A stretch of 64,000 nt of DNA from CAYXTW01 sp964452645. Its GTDB lineage: Bacteria > Zixibacteria > MSB-5A5 > GN15 > PGXB01. The notes below the pieces were generated by a model that did no database searches, was not told the DNA's origin, and worked only from the letters and a program-made list of their open reading frames with translations. A program made the translations under genes and the position numbers. The stretch covers positions 1-64,000 of the forward strand of contig CAYVMO010000009.1 in NCBI GenBank assembly GCA_964452645.1, read 5' to 3'. Of the stretch, positions 36,486 through 45,007 are shown one piece after another (within the stretch, counting starts at the first letter, position 1; the number at the start of each line of letters is the position of its first letter).

Positions 36486-36602
36486 TCAGCCTACGTCAAA
36501 GATTATATTATTTGAAAGATAATAAGTTGTATCACCGAAGGAAGCCGAATTGACTGTAATCAAACCGGCAATAAGAGCAAAAATGGAATAAATCTGCTTC
36601 AT
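36486..36602 (-). CDS. Very short secreted peptide or gene remnant
   Basis: From ATG 36602 (GGGGAGGA nine bases upstream) the sequence encodes 38 residues: a good signal peptide ending 'SASFG' and then only about 15 residues before a stop. This looks like the 5' end of a secreted protein gene cut short, or a tiny exported peptide. The 642-base gap between 36376 and 37019 otherwise holds only the promoter at 36932 and the tRNA-tail repeat at 36833. Confidence 0.35.
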   Translation of the reverse strand: MKQIYSIFALIAGLITVNSASFGDTTYYLSNNIIFDVG

Positions 36603-36832
36603 TTTGAAAATCCTCCCCAAATACTTGTGATATACTATCTGAACATAACCAAAATAGGTTAAATAGTCCAATCTGTCAAGGCAATGAAGTATTTACCATT
36701 TCTTGATTATCGAGATGCCACATTATTTTCACTGTGGGATATGCCTATTGGATGAGTTTATTATGCGTAGCTTATTACCCCGCTTGCCTTATAATGCACT
36801 CCACCACCGGCATAAAGGTTCTATAATAGTCT

Positions 36833-36844
36833 TGCCGGGGGTAT
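36833..36844 (+). repeat. Copy of the tRNA-Arg 3' end (possible att-like site)
   Basis: TGCCGGGGGTAT repeats exactly the 3' end of tRNA-Arg (34059-34070). A related CCGGGGGTATTTTA occurs both here (from 36835) and at about 39602. Short and GC-rich, so chance is possible; no integrase is present in between. Confidence 0.3.
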
Positions 36845-36931
36845 TTTATAATAAGCTCTTACATTACAATATAATACAAAACGACACACCGGTTTGACCA
36901 ATTGGTAATAAATCTTAGATAAATTTTCTGC

Positions 36932-36961
36932 TTGACAAAACGGGACTTAATGTTATATTAT
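36932..36961 (+). promoter_or_regulatory. Candidate promoter of the propeller-repeat dockerin gene
   Basis: TTGACA at 36932-36937 with TATATT (36954) or TATTAT (36956) 16-18 bases later, about 60 bases before the ATG at 37019, which also has a GGGAGG site. Confidence 0.6.
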
Positions 36962-37018
36962 ACTGATAATTCTAAGATTGTGGCATATGAATTTCTAAAA
37001 ATCTAAAGGGAGGTTTGC

Positions 37019-39484
37019 ATGAAGACATCAAAAATCATTGGGCAACGCGCGAAAGTAATAATCTTTATTTTCTTGATTCTGGTTCTTTTTGCCGGTTTTG
37101 GCTATTCCCAGAATTCGGGAACCAACAATAAAGGCACTCCTGTCAGTGAATTCCTTAATCCTGACGGCTCGCTCGACCTGGAGGCTCTTCTTCAGTCGGG
37201 CCATCAGGGCGGTCTCGATCTGGACGGTTTCGACGTCCGCCTCGACCCGACCACAGGTGCACCGCTTCTTTCGCCGGTATCCGGGGAACGTGATCCCGAC
37301 GACCAGTACTGGCACGACCTGGCCGTGCCCGACCTCGGGATGAATGAACGCATCTTTGCCCTCACCGTCTATGACAACAAATTAATCGCGGGGGGATACT
37401 TTATTACCGCCGGCGGGACAGTCGTCAATCATATCGCCGCCTGGAACGGCTCCTGGTCGCCGCTGGGATCGGGGATGGATTCAACTGTCAATGCCCTCAC
37501 CGTCTATGACAATAAATTAATCGCCGGGGGAGACTTTACCGTCGCCGGCGGGACGGCCGCCCTTCGAATCGCCGCCTGGAATGGCTCGACATGGTCGGCG
37601 CTGGGATCGGGGATCGGTGGTGTTGATAATATTTCTATCAATGCCCTTATCGTATATGACAACAAATTAATCGCGGGGGGAAACTTTACCACCGCCGGCG
37701 GGACGGCCGCCAATTCTATCGCCGCCTGGAACGGCTCTTCCTGGTCGCCGCTGGGTTCGGGGATGAATAGCAATGTCGAGGCCTTCTCCGTCTATGACGA
37801 CCAATTAATTGCCGGAGGATGGTTCACCACCGCCGGCGGGACGGCCGCCAATTCTATCGCCGCCTGGGACGGCGTTTCTTGGTCGCCGCTGGGATCGGGG
37901 ATCGGTGGTGTTATGGCGGGGGTCCTCGCCCTCACCGTCTATGACAACCAATTAATCGCTGGGGGATGGTTTTACACCGCCGGCGGGACAGCCGCGAATT
38001 ATATCGCCGCCTGGAACGGCTCGGCCTGGTCGCCGCTGGGTTCGGGGATGAATGGCAGGGTCAGAGGCCTCATCGTCTATGATAATAAATTAATCGCGGG
38101 GGGATACTTCACCACCGCCGGCGGGACAGCCGCGAATTATGTCGCCGCCTGGAACGGCTCGACCTGGTCGCCGCTGGGTTCGGGGTTGAATTATGTGGTC
38201 GAATGTCTCACCGTCTATAACAATGGATTTATCGCGGGGGGTGTCTTTACCGCCGCGGGCGGGACGGACGCCAAATATATCGCCGCCTGGGATGGCTCTT
38301 CCTGGTCATCATTAAGATCAGGTATGGGTGGTGATGACCCCTTAGTCTTCATTCTTACTGTGTATAACAATAAACTAATTGCGGGGGGCGGATTTACCAT
38401 GGCCGGCGGTGTTAGCGTCAATCGCATCGCCTGGTGGGATGGATCAGTCTGGCATCCGCTGGGATCGGGAATGAATGACAGAGTTTATTCCCTGACGGTT
38501 TACGACGGTGATCTGGTCGCCGGGGGATTGTTTAACACCGCCGGCGGGATGGCCGCCAATTATATCGCGGTCTGGGACGGCGCTTCCTGGTCGCCGCCTG
38601 GTTCGGGGATGAATAATAATGTCACTGCCCTCACCGTCTATGACAATAAATTAATCGCCGGGGGAGACTTTACCGTCGCGGGCGGAGCGGCCGCCAATCG
38701 TATCGCCGCCTGGAACGGGTTGACATGGTCGCCGCTGGGTTCGGGGATGAATTCGTCTGTCAAAGGCCTTACCGTCTATGACAATAAATTAATCGCCGGG
38801 GGATTGTTTACCACCGCCGGCGGGACAGCCGCCAATTATATCGCCGCCTGGAACGGCTCGGCATGGTCGTCACTGGGTTCGGGGATGAATAACCATGTCT
38901 ATGACCTCACTGTCTATGACAATAAATTAATTGCCGGGGGCTCCTTTACCACCGCGGGCGGGACAGCCGCCAATTATATCGCCGCCTGGAACGGCTCGAC
39001 ATGGTCGCCGCTGGGTTCGGGGATGAATTTGGGGATCAAAGGTCTCACCGTCTATGGCAACCGATTAATCGCCGGGGGATGGTTTAACACCGCCGGCGGG
39101 ACGGCCGCCAATTATGTTGCCGCCTGGAACGGCTCGACCTGGTCGCCGCTGGGTTCGGGGACGAATTCGGGTGTCGAAGGCCTCACCGTTTATAGCAATG
39201 AATTAATCGCCGGGGGCCAGTTCACCATGGCCGGAGGCAAGAGCGCTTACTATGTGGCGGGGTGGAACAAGGCGATGAATTATATTTGCGGTGATGTTAA
39301 CGGTGACGGAGCAGTAAATATATTCGACATAACTTTTATAATCAGCTATCTCTACCTGTCAGGCCCACCTCCCGACCCTCTTGAATCTGCTGATGTCAAT
39401 AGCGATATTGCCGTGAATATATTTGATATAACATACTTAATATCATATCTGTATTTGGAAGGGCCGGAGCCAGATTGTCCATAA
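37019..39484 (+). CDS. Secreted propeller-like repeat protein with C-terminal dockerin
   Basis: A signal peptide ends in 'FGYSQ'. Residues from about 115 to 755 are 14 tandem repeats of about 46 residues, consensus 'LTVYDNKLIAGGxFTTAGG' followed by 'TAANYIAAWNGSxWSPLG'. Repeats this similar at DNA level suggest recent expansion. The C-terminus (nucleotides about 39289-39475) is a type I dockerin with two calcium-binding loops ('DVNGDGAVNIFDIT' and 'DVNSDIAVNIFDIT'); the second loop has Ile in place of the usual Gly. Dockerins anchor proteins to cohesin partners. Fold prediction for the repeats is a beta-propeller or Kelch-like array; ligand unknown. Confidence 0.88.
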   Translation: MKTSKIIGQRAKVIIFIFLILVLFAGFGYSQNSGTNNKGTPVSEFLNPDGSLDLEALLQSGHQGGLDLDGFDVRLDPTTGAPLLSPVSGERDPDDQYWHDLAVPDLGMNERIFALTVYDNKLIAGGYFITAGGTVVNHIAAWNGSWSPLGSGMDSTVNALTVYDNKLIAGGDFTVAGGTAALRIAAWNGSTWSALGSGIGGVDNISINALIVYDNKLIAGGNFTTAGGTAANSIAAWNGSSWSPLGSGMNSNVEAFSVYDDQLIAGGWFTTAGGTAANSIAAWDGVSWSPLGSGIGGVMAGVLALTVYDNQLIAGGWFYTAGGTAANYIAAWNGSAWSPLGSGMNGRVRGLIVYDNKLIAGGYFTTAGGTAANYVAAWNGSTWSPLGSGLNYVVECLTVYNNGFIAGGVFTAAGGTDAKYIAAWDGSSWSSLRSGMGGDDPLVFILTVYNNKLIAGGGFTMAGGVSVNRIAWWDGSVWHPLGSGMNDRVYSLTVYDGDLVAGGLFNTAGGMAANYIAVWDGASWSPPGSGMNNNVTALTVYDNKLIAGGDFTVAGGAAANRIAAWNGLTWSPLGSGMNSSVKGLTVYDNKLIAGGLFTTAGGTAANYIAAWNGSAWSSLGSGMNNHVYDLTVYDNKLIAGGSFTTAGGTAANYIAAWNGSTWSPLGSGMNLGIKGLTVYGNRLIAGGWFNTAGGTAANYVAAWNGSTWSPLGSGTNSGVEGLTVYSNELIAGGQFTMAGGKSAYYVAGWNKAMNYICGDVNGDGAVNIFDITFIISYLYLSGPPPDPLESADVNSDIAVNIFDITYLISYLYLEGPEPDCP
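37361..39283 (+). repeat. 14 tandem ~138-base coding repeats
   Basis: The repeat unit codes for about 46 residues, with small insertions in units 2, 4 and 7. Units 10-13 are closest to each other; unit 14 lacks its tail. Long identical stretches such as the segment coding 'TAANYIAAWNGS' would make this array prone to copy-number change and to misassembly from short reads. Confidence 0.85.
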
Positions 39485-39508
39485 ATAAATTCAAAGGGCA
39501 AAAGTCAG

Positions 39509-39545
39509 AAGGCCGATTGAGATTGAAAAACCTCATCGGCCTTTT
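39509..39545 (+). terminator. Rho-independent terminator after the dockerin gene
   Basis: AAGGCCGATTGAG pairs with CTCATCGGCCTT with one bulged T, followed by TTTC. It sits 25 bases after the stop codon. Confidence 0.75.
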
Positions 39546-39675
39546 CATATAGTAAAAAGTTGTGAAATTAGTCCAATCGGAAAGCCCTTATGATTATCCT
39601 CCCGGGGGTATTTTAATTTTTCGTTCTCACAATCAAATATTCGCGCTTTCCCTCAAAACGTACGGAAATGGCTCG

Positions 39676-40293
39676 TTAAAGCTTACTTATCGTCAGACAT
39701 ATATATATCGTATGACCAAAGGCCGGTGGTCGGCAGGTTTTTATCATTATCGTCGAATTTTGTCCGAGATACAGTTCTTTAGTCAATTCCGCGTCTTCCG
39801 CAGGCTTCCATCGGTAAAAATGACCGTCAATATATAAATACAAAGTCTGTACCGGGCACTTGCCGTCCTGCGAGGCCGTGAATTCAAGCTTGTATTTCCC
39901 TTCCTGATTGCGCAGCATCCAGACGATTTTCTTCCGGCACGAGCTAATCCTGGAGCATATAGTCTGACTCTGTGTCGTATCGGTTATATAGATAAACACG
40001 GTGTCAATATTATTAACCGTATCAACAACATAAACTGTGTCCGAATAATCCAGCGTATCGATTATCAGAACGGTATCAACGATAAAGAGCGTATCCGAAT
40101 AATTCAGGGTGTCGATTATCATAAATGTATCAATGACAAAAAGCGTATCGGAGTAATTAAGCGTATCGACTATTTTGATCGTATCTATTCTGGTTTCCGG
40201 CCCCAGGCTTTCCAGCGGATCGGAGCAGTTTCCGACAAACAGGATGGCGATAAATATAGTCGCAAATATGCCAAGTAATAATCGCTCTTTCAT
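39676..40293 (-). CDS. Lipoprotein with three 18-residue 'IDT' repeats
   Basis: The signal peptide ends with lipobox F-V-G-N-C23. Residues 41-94 are three near-identical 18-residue units of the form 'IIDTLNYSDTLFIVDTVL', a likely beta-solenoid or extended stalk. The remaining ~100 residues contain five Cys and a beta-rich C-terminus ('TLYLYIDGHFYRWKP'). Start overlaps the end of the upstream gene by four bases (ATGA-type), so the two are co-translated. Family not recognised; a surface spacer or attachment lipoprotein is plausible. Confidence 0.6.
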   Translation of the reverse strand: MKERLLLGIFATIFIAILFVGNCSDPLESLGPETRIDTIKIVDTLNYSDTLFVIDTFMIIDTLNYSDTLFIVDTVLIIDTLDYSDTVYVVDTVNNIDTVFIYITDTTQSQTICSRISSCRKKIVWMLRNQEGKYKLEFTASQDGKCPVQTLYLYIDGHFYRWKPAEDAELTKELYLGQNSTIMIKTCRPPAFGHTIYICLTISKL

Positions 40294-41243
40294 TTCGTAC
40301 CTCCCAGCGCCTTATGAACCGTGACACTGATCAGAAACTGGCCGTAATCGGTCTCCGAATTGAAATCATCCACGGCACGCTTTTTGGACGGATTATAGAC
40401 GCCGGTAATCGAAAGATACTCAAGCGGCGACCATCTTAAACCCAACATTAAACCTTCGGACATTCTCACATACTCATAGTACCTCTGAGCGATCTCTTCG
40501 ATTCGAATCCACCCGCCAAGAATTCCGACCGGAATATCTTCCCATGGGTAGACAATTACCTGACCGCCGATCAGACGCAGACGGGTATCCAGGTCGGTAT
40601 TCTCGAAACGATAAGTCCCGTTCCAGAAGTTATATCCGAAGATGCCTTCGATATGCACCAGATCCTCCCAGGTGACTGCCCCGGTCACCAGCGGAATCCC
40701 CCCGTACGGCGAGGAGGAAATCCCGACACCAAAGCGCAAGCCGAGAAATTCCCCATGATTATTGGTGACTTCTCTTATTTCCGTGAAGTGTTTTTCAACG
40801 GGGGCGCGTTTCTCGATTGCTTCCAGGCGCGCCACAAGGTCCGAATATTTTCGGTCGAGGCGGATTTTTACATAACGGTAATTTCCGCCTCTGGCATTAA
40901 CATCTTCCGATTGGATTACCAGTCGGGATGAGTCGACTCCGAATTGGTCGATCAGGTACCGGCGAAGGAAATGGGCCCGGCCCAGCGCCAGGGCCGGATT
41001 TATGGCGTCATTGTTTTTCGCAAATCTGGAGCCATCGGCTCCGCCGGTGATTATGGCTCGAGCCATTGGGTCAGCCTTTAGTGAATCGGCAATGACCTTC
41101 AGTTGATCATAATATGGTCTGAGAAAATCCTCATTGACACCGCCGGCAACGCCGACCGGAAAATCGGGAATGACCACTTCCTGGGCCGAAGTGGAGCCTG
41201 AAATCAGGAGCAGACATCCAAGCAGCAGGACTAATTTTTTCAT
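40290..41243 (-). CDS. OmpA-like domain protein with outer-membrane barrel part
   Basis: ATG at 41243 (a GTG at 41252 is also in frame) begins a signal peptide ending 'STSAQ'. Residues about 40-130 resemble an OmpA-like fold ('ARAIITGGADGSRFAKN', 'LALGRAHFLRRYLI', 'VKIRLDRK'). A short coiled coil (about 135-160) links it to a predicted beta-barrel of about 150 residues. OmpA-like domain before the barrel is the reverse of classical OmpA. It leads the lipoprotein gene at 40293 in a two-gene operon. Confidence 0.65.
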   Translation of the reverse strand: MKKLVLLLGCLLLISGSTSAQEVVIPDFPVGVAGGVNEDFLRPYYDQLKVIADSLKADPMARAIITGGADGSRFAKNNDAINPALALGRAHFLRRYLIDQFGVDSSRLVIQSEDVNARGGNYRYVKIRLDRKYSDLVARLEAIEKRAPVEKHFTEIREVTNNHGEFLGLRFGVGISSSPYGGIPLVTGAVTWEDLVHIEGIFGYNFWNGTYRFENTDLDTRLRLIGGQVIVYPWEDIPVGILGGWIRIEEIAQRYYEYVRMSEGLMLGLRWSPLEYLSITGVYNPSKKRAVDDFNSETDYGQFLISVTVHKALGGTK

Positions 41244-41890
41244 AGTTAACACCTTTGTTTTCTTAAGGTCATCAAGACCTCCAATTCGATTTTAAGTCGT
41301 TGCAGTCGTGTTCAAATAAGACTGCAATCTGTTGCATTCAATATTCCTTTTGATAAAATTTAGTCCCTTAAACTGATTCTCCGACACCAAGATAGCAGTG
41401 ACGAGAACGATTTTAATTTTTTCTGTATTCTATTTAGAGCAATAACCATTCCCAATATTACTATGAATAACAATAACATAAAATAACATATAATCAAGTC
41501 CCGAAGATGGCTTTGTTCGTACAAAAAAAGGGGGCAATAGCCCCTTCTTTCATGTTTGAAACTTCCGTGTAATACGATGCAAGGCATATTGATAGCCATA
41601 AACGGTATTAAGCCAAAAAGGCCGTTTAAGTGGCTTGGATTGGAGTTTGTGGTACCGGTTTGATGGTGATTTTGTGTCAGGCTTTTTTCATCTGTCGTTC
41701 TTTCAATCATCTACTAATCGGGGGATGATCCGAAATACCATTGATTTTGTAGGGGAAATGGAGGATTAAGATTCTAATCAGTCTAAATAAAAACAGCTAA
41801 TATGATGTATTTTGTGATTGACTGAATGTTTTGAATCTTACAGTTTAGATATTGAAGATTAAGGATCAACTATAAAACAATGAGTCCATT
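41244..41890. other. Intergenic stretch, no convincing gene
   Basis: About 650 AT-rich bases between divergently read genes. A 116-codon frame on the minus strand (41360-41710) has one hydrophobic stretch but no ribosome binding site and no recognisable features, so I do not call it. Promoters for both flanking genes should lie here. Confidence 0.4.
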
Positions 41891-42328
41891 ATGAATAAAT
41901 CGGACTGGACATTGCTGGCGATTGCGTTAGCCGAAAACGCGGCTTTGACACCAGTCCAATTACAAAAGGCCCTGTTTCTTATCGGAAAGACATTGCCTGC
42001 AGTCGATCAATCTGGCTTCTATACATTCAAGCCATATAATTATGGACCATTCTGTCAAAGCATATACGCTGATGCAGAGAAGCTCTCCGTTGAAGGCTTA
42101 GTAGAAATAGTCGCTGTTCCAGATCAATCTTGGTCAAACTATAGGATTACAGAAATAGGTGTGGCGAAGGCGAAAGCACTTCTAGATAATCTTGATGATG
42201 CACAATCTCAATACTTGACTGGTCTTGTACAATGGATTACGGAACTCAGTTTTGAACAACTATTGAGCTTCATCTATGAGAAGTATCCTGAATATGCCGT
42301 CAATAGTATGTTCCGGGTGCGAAAATGA
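41891..42328 (+). CDS. Panacea/SocA-like (DUF4065-type) protein
   Basis: A 145-residue helical protein with the pattern of Panacea/SocA antitoxin domains: 'LTPVQLQKALFLIGK', 'FKPYNYGPFCQSIYADAEKL', 'GLVEI' and a winged-helix-like 'YRITEIGVAKAKALL'. These domains usually neutralise a toxin encoded next to them. The next gene overlaps its stop as ATGA, so the two are translated as a pair. Family call is by motif only. Confidence 0.65.
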   Translation: MNKSDWTLLAIALAENAALTPVQLQKALFLIGKTLPAVDQSGFYTFKPYNYGPFCQSIYADAEKLSVEGLVEIVAVPDQSWSNYRITEIGVAKAKALLDNLDDAQSQYLTGLVQWITELSFEQLLSFIYEKYPEYAVNSMFRVRK

Positions 42329-43080
42329 CTCTCATTATCGGGATCAAATGCACTGAAGGTGTTATTCTTGCATCTGATGGTGCGGTGACTGGTACAATCA
42401 CACAGCAGACAAAAAAGCTCAGTATCATTGAAAATTGTATTATAATTGGGTCGAGTGGACCTGTTGGACTTTCCCAGCGTCTTGCCGGAACACTTGGGTA
42501 TTACTGCAAAGACGGCAGCTATGCAAGTAAGGATGCTTTCGTTCTCATGACCGAACTAGCTCAGCAATTCAGAGGCCACGTTCAGCTTGAAAGTGCGATG
42601 GCTCAAAGTATTCAAAACTTGGCCCCCTGGGCGGATTCCATTTGGCAATCTTATACACTGGTTGCTTTACCGTTACTTGGATCAGTTCGACTGTTTTCAT
42701 TCGACATGGCATGTGCGCCAACAGAGGCGACAGATTCTCTGCCCTATTTCTCGGTGGGAAGCGGAAACTACTTGGCCGAACCTTTCCTAGCTTTTGTTAA
42801 ACGTCTATTGTGGGGTGGGACTCTTCCAGACTTGGGATCGGGCATATTCTCCGCGGTTTGGGCAATGGATCATGCTATCCGCACTAGTCCTGGTGGAGTT
42901 TCTAATCCAATCCAAGTCATTATACTAAGGGAGGTGAACAGGTCGTTTCATGCTCGGGAGCTTTCAGAATTGGAATTAGGCGAACATCTACAGGCAGTGA
43001 AATCAGCCGAAAAGAGTATTAGCTCCGAAATTACGAATATAGATGTGCATGTACCTCCCCCTCCAATTCCGCCCTCATAG
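42325..43080 (+). CDS. Proteasome-like Ntn hydrolase
   Basis: A 251-residue protein starting Met-Thr-Leu-Ile-Ile-Gly-Ile. After removal of Met the nucleophile would be Thr2; Asp18 in 'ILASDGA' and Lys31 before 'LSII' match the proteasome beta triad Thr1/Asp17/Lys33. 'IIIGSSGPVG' fits the following Gly-rich strand. HslV/Anbu/proteasome beta subunits share this layout. No alpha subunit or ATPase (HslU, Mpa) is adjacent. The C-terminal ~50 residues are extra and end with a Pro-rich tail. Overlap with the Panacea-like gene suggests a regulated pair, perhaps toxin-antitoxin or defence; that is inference. Confidence 0.65.
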   Translation: MTLIIGIKCTEGVILASDGAVTGTITQQTKKLSIIENCIIIGSSGPVGLSQRLAGTLGYYCKDGSYASKDAFVLMTELAQQFRGHVQLESAMAQSIQNLAPWADSIWQSYTLVALPLLGSVRLFSFDMACAPTEATDSLPYFSVGSGNYLAEPFLAFVKRLLWGGTLPDLGSGIFSAVWAMDHAIRTSPGGVSNPIQVIILREVNRSFHARELSELELGEHLQAVKSAEKSISSEITNIDVHVPPPPIPPS

Positions 43081-43250
43081 AATTGGGCATCAACATACCA
43101 AATGCCATTTAGCTTGTTATTGTTACCCTTTCAATCCAAAAAGGGGAATACCAAAGGCAAAAGGGTGTGGTCCCTAAATCATATTCCACCAATCTGTTAG
43201 CCCATCGCCATCCCGACGGTGGGTCTTTTACTGCACAAATCGAGCTAAAA

Positions 43251-43273
43251 GCGTCAGGAAAGATTCCTGACGC
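43251..43273 (-). terminator. Hairpin with T-run on the minus strand
   Basis: GCGTCAGGAA and TTCCTGACGC form a perfect 10-base stem with a three-base loop. Read on the minus strand it is followed by TTTT, as a terminator would be, yet no minus-strand gene lies upstream. It may also work as a stabilising hairpin before the next gene. Confidence 0.5.
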
Positions 43274-43363
43274 AACGTGAAAAATAGCAAAGTAGTTTTC
43301 CACCTAATCCGGTTGATTGGTTTTTTATTGAAGTGTCGTATCAAATCGGTTAAAATTAATGAT

Positions 43364-43855
43364 ATGAAAATCGAATTGGTTAATCCGATTTGGTTCCAGG
43401 TTTTTCGGATACCGCAAGGGTCCAGAGTGGTCAAAGGCAGACATGGTGTCTATGGTGATCTCCGCAGCGCTTGCCGTCAAATCATTGATCGGTTTGGCTG
43501 TTACTCATGGCAATCAAATAACGAAGTACATTACTGCGGCTCATTCGCCAAAGACTATGCGCGAAAGGAATTCAAGACGAATCTTGAAGGACGTATGCAT
43601 AATTATTGGCAGAATCACAGGATCGGTAAGAACGGTCAAATGAATACAAACAAATACGTATTTGACCAAATTGTGACAACCATTCAAAAATGTACTGTTG
43701 ATCTAAATATTGTTAAGTTTGGCTCGGTTATGCTGGAAAACATGGAAGTCTGCTATAGCGACTATATAAACAATCCCGTTCTCGTTCAAGCAGTCGAGGC
43801 CCTTCTTATTTGCCATTATAGATTTGCAGAGCAATGTACGTGGAATCGAACTTAG
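43364..43855 (+). CDS. GIY-YIG-like nuclease domain protein
   Basis: From ATG 43364 about 163 residues; an in-frame GTG at 43277 would add 29. The core has 'GCYSW' and 'VHYCGS' strands (the GIY and YIG positions), an Arg in 'EGRMHNYW' and a Glu in 'VEALLICHY', the ordered residues of GIY-YIG endonucleases, and it ends with an Asn ('WNRT'), also typical. The ribosome binding site is weak for either start. It lies in the accessory patch after the Panacea/Ntn pair. Family call is moderate. Confidence 0.5.
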   Translation: MKIELVNPIWFQVFRIPQGSRVVKGRHGVYGDLRSACRQIIDRFGCYSWQSNNEVHYCGSFAKDYARKEFKTNLEGRMHNYWQNHRIGKNGQMNTNKYVFDQIVTTIQKCTVDLNIVKFGSVMLENMEVCYSDYINNPVLVQAVEALLICHYRFAEQCTWNRT

Positions 43856-43986
43856 AGGACCGTTGGCAATTTTCCATCAAGTTTTTTGTTGAAACGTACC
43901 AACCGTAGGGCATGATCCCTGTTCTTTTGACGTTACATTTTGCGCTCCGCATTCCTGTATTTTCCCCACCAACTCAATGCTAAATC

Positions 43987-44418
43987 ATGGAATTACCATT
44001 ATTAAATACGCGTATAAATATGACTGCATCCAAAGAACATATTATGACCTACAACCATCATAATGCCCAAATATTCGCCCAACCTCTGGCATTGTGCGGC
44101 AAAGCCATTTCCTGCTATCTCTTTTCCCCGCAACCGAATACACCGGTTTTCACCAAGGAAACCGAAAAAAAGGATTCCTTAAATATGCGAAACGAAGCCA
44201 TTTTTGTTGGCGCACAAGGACATATACCAACTGTGGCGAATGACGTGCATTTGAATTCATCAGTGGGGGCGGGGCTTGGCTGTACGGTATTCCTTTCATT
44301 GAAAAAAAATCTAAAATTCGATTCGAAGCCATTTTTATCATCCGCTTTCCGGATTGACATGACTGAAGCGATTGCATTTCTTACGGAAACATACTACCAA
44401 CAAATCCGTAAAGAATAA
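43987..44418 (+). CDS. Hypothetical protein
   Basis: A 143-residue protein without signal peptide or membrane segment. A Gly/Ala-rich 'SSVGAGLGCTVFLSL' stretch lies in the middle and a helical C-terminus ends 'TETYYQQIRKE'. It ends two bases before the next gene starts. Not recognised; it could be a toxin-antitoxin or phage-derived remnant, but nothing shows this. Confidence 0.4.
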   Translation: MELPLLNTRINMTASKEHIMTYNHHNAQIFAQPLALCGKAISCYLFSPQPNTPVFTKETEKKDSLNMRNEAIFVGAQGHIPTVANDVHLNSSVGAGLGCTVFLSLKKNLKFDSKPFLSSAFRIDMTEAIAFLTETYYQQIRKE

Positions 44419-44420
44419 TT

Positions 44421-44807
44421 ATGGAAAAACATGTTAATCTTTTAGGGATTCTTTTTATCGCATCGGGGATTATGGGCATTATCGGTTCGTCGGTCGTCTT
44501 CGTCATTTTTGTCGGCAGCGGGATTTTTGTCGGCTCGCAAGGAGCCGATTCGCAAGTCATATACCTGCTCGGTATTTTTGGAATCGTCCTGACAATTATA
44601 ATTCTCATCACTTCAATACCGGAAATAATTGCCGGAGTCGGCTTGATGAAATTCCGACCCTGGTCACGTATTCTGGGCATAATCGCTGCCGTCCTGAATC
44701 TTCCCGCTTTTCCGCTCGGGACCGCGCTCGGGATTTATGCAATCTGGGTGCTGTTTCAGGACGATGCGATAAAGTTGTTTAAGCCCAAAGCCGAGGGGAT
44801 GCAGTAG
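44421..44807 (+). CDS. Small four-helix membrane protein
   Basis: A 128-residue protein with four hydrophobic helices (about 7-30, 45-65, 70-85 and 88-115) and a short charged C-terminus. 'KFRPWSRILGIIAAVLN' is typical of small bacterial DUF4064-like integral membrane proteins. No function can be assigned. Confidence 0.6.
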   Translation: MEKHVNLLGILFIASGIMGIIGSSVVFVIFVGSGIFVGSQGADSQVIYLLGIFGIVLTIIILITSIPEIIAGVGLMKFRPWSRILGIIAAVLNLPAFPLGTALGIYAIWVLFQDDAIKLFKPKAEGMQ

Positions 44808-45007
44808 CCGCGATGTAATGATCGCAAAAAGCGATCGCGTTAGTCTTGTTTCAGGGCGGATGGTTTCGTTATGGAGGGCGGCGATTCAGTCAGATAATTT
44901 TTGTAACAGATAAACTGATAAATCGTCTTTATACTAGAGTTTATTTATGTGTTCGAAGGCCTATTTAACCGAAAACCAGGTTATATCATGGTCATAAAGG
45001 TGCAGTC

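Noticed and set aside
37361..39283. CRISPR array
   Set aside because: Repeats are long, in frame and coding, with no unique spacers and no cas genes nearby.
41360..41710. 116-codon minus-strand frame in the intergenic gap
   Set aside because: No ribosome binding site, one weak hydrophobic stretch only, no recognisable family.
43251..43273. Integron attC site
   Set aside because: The hairpin lacks the attC core sites and no integrase is present.
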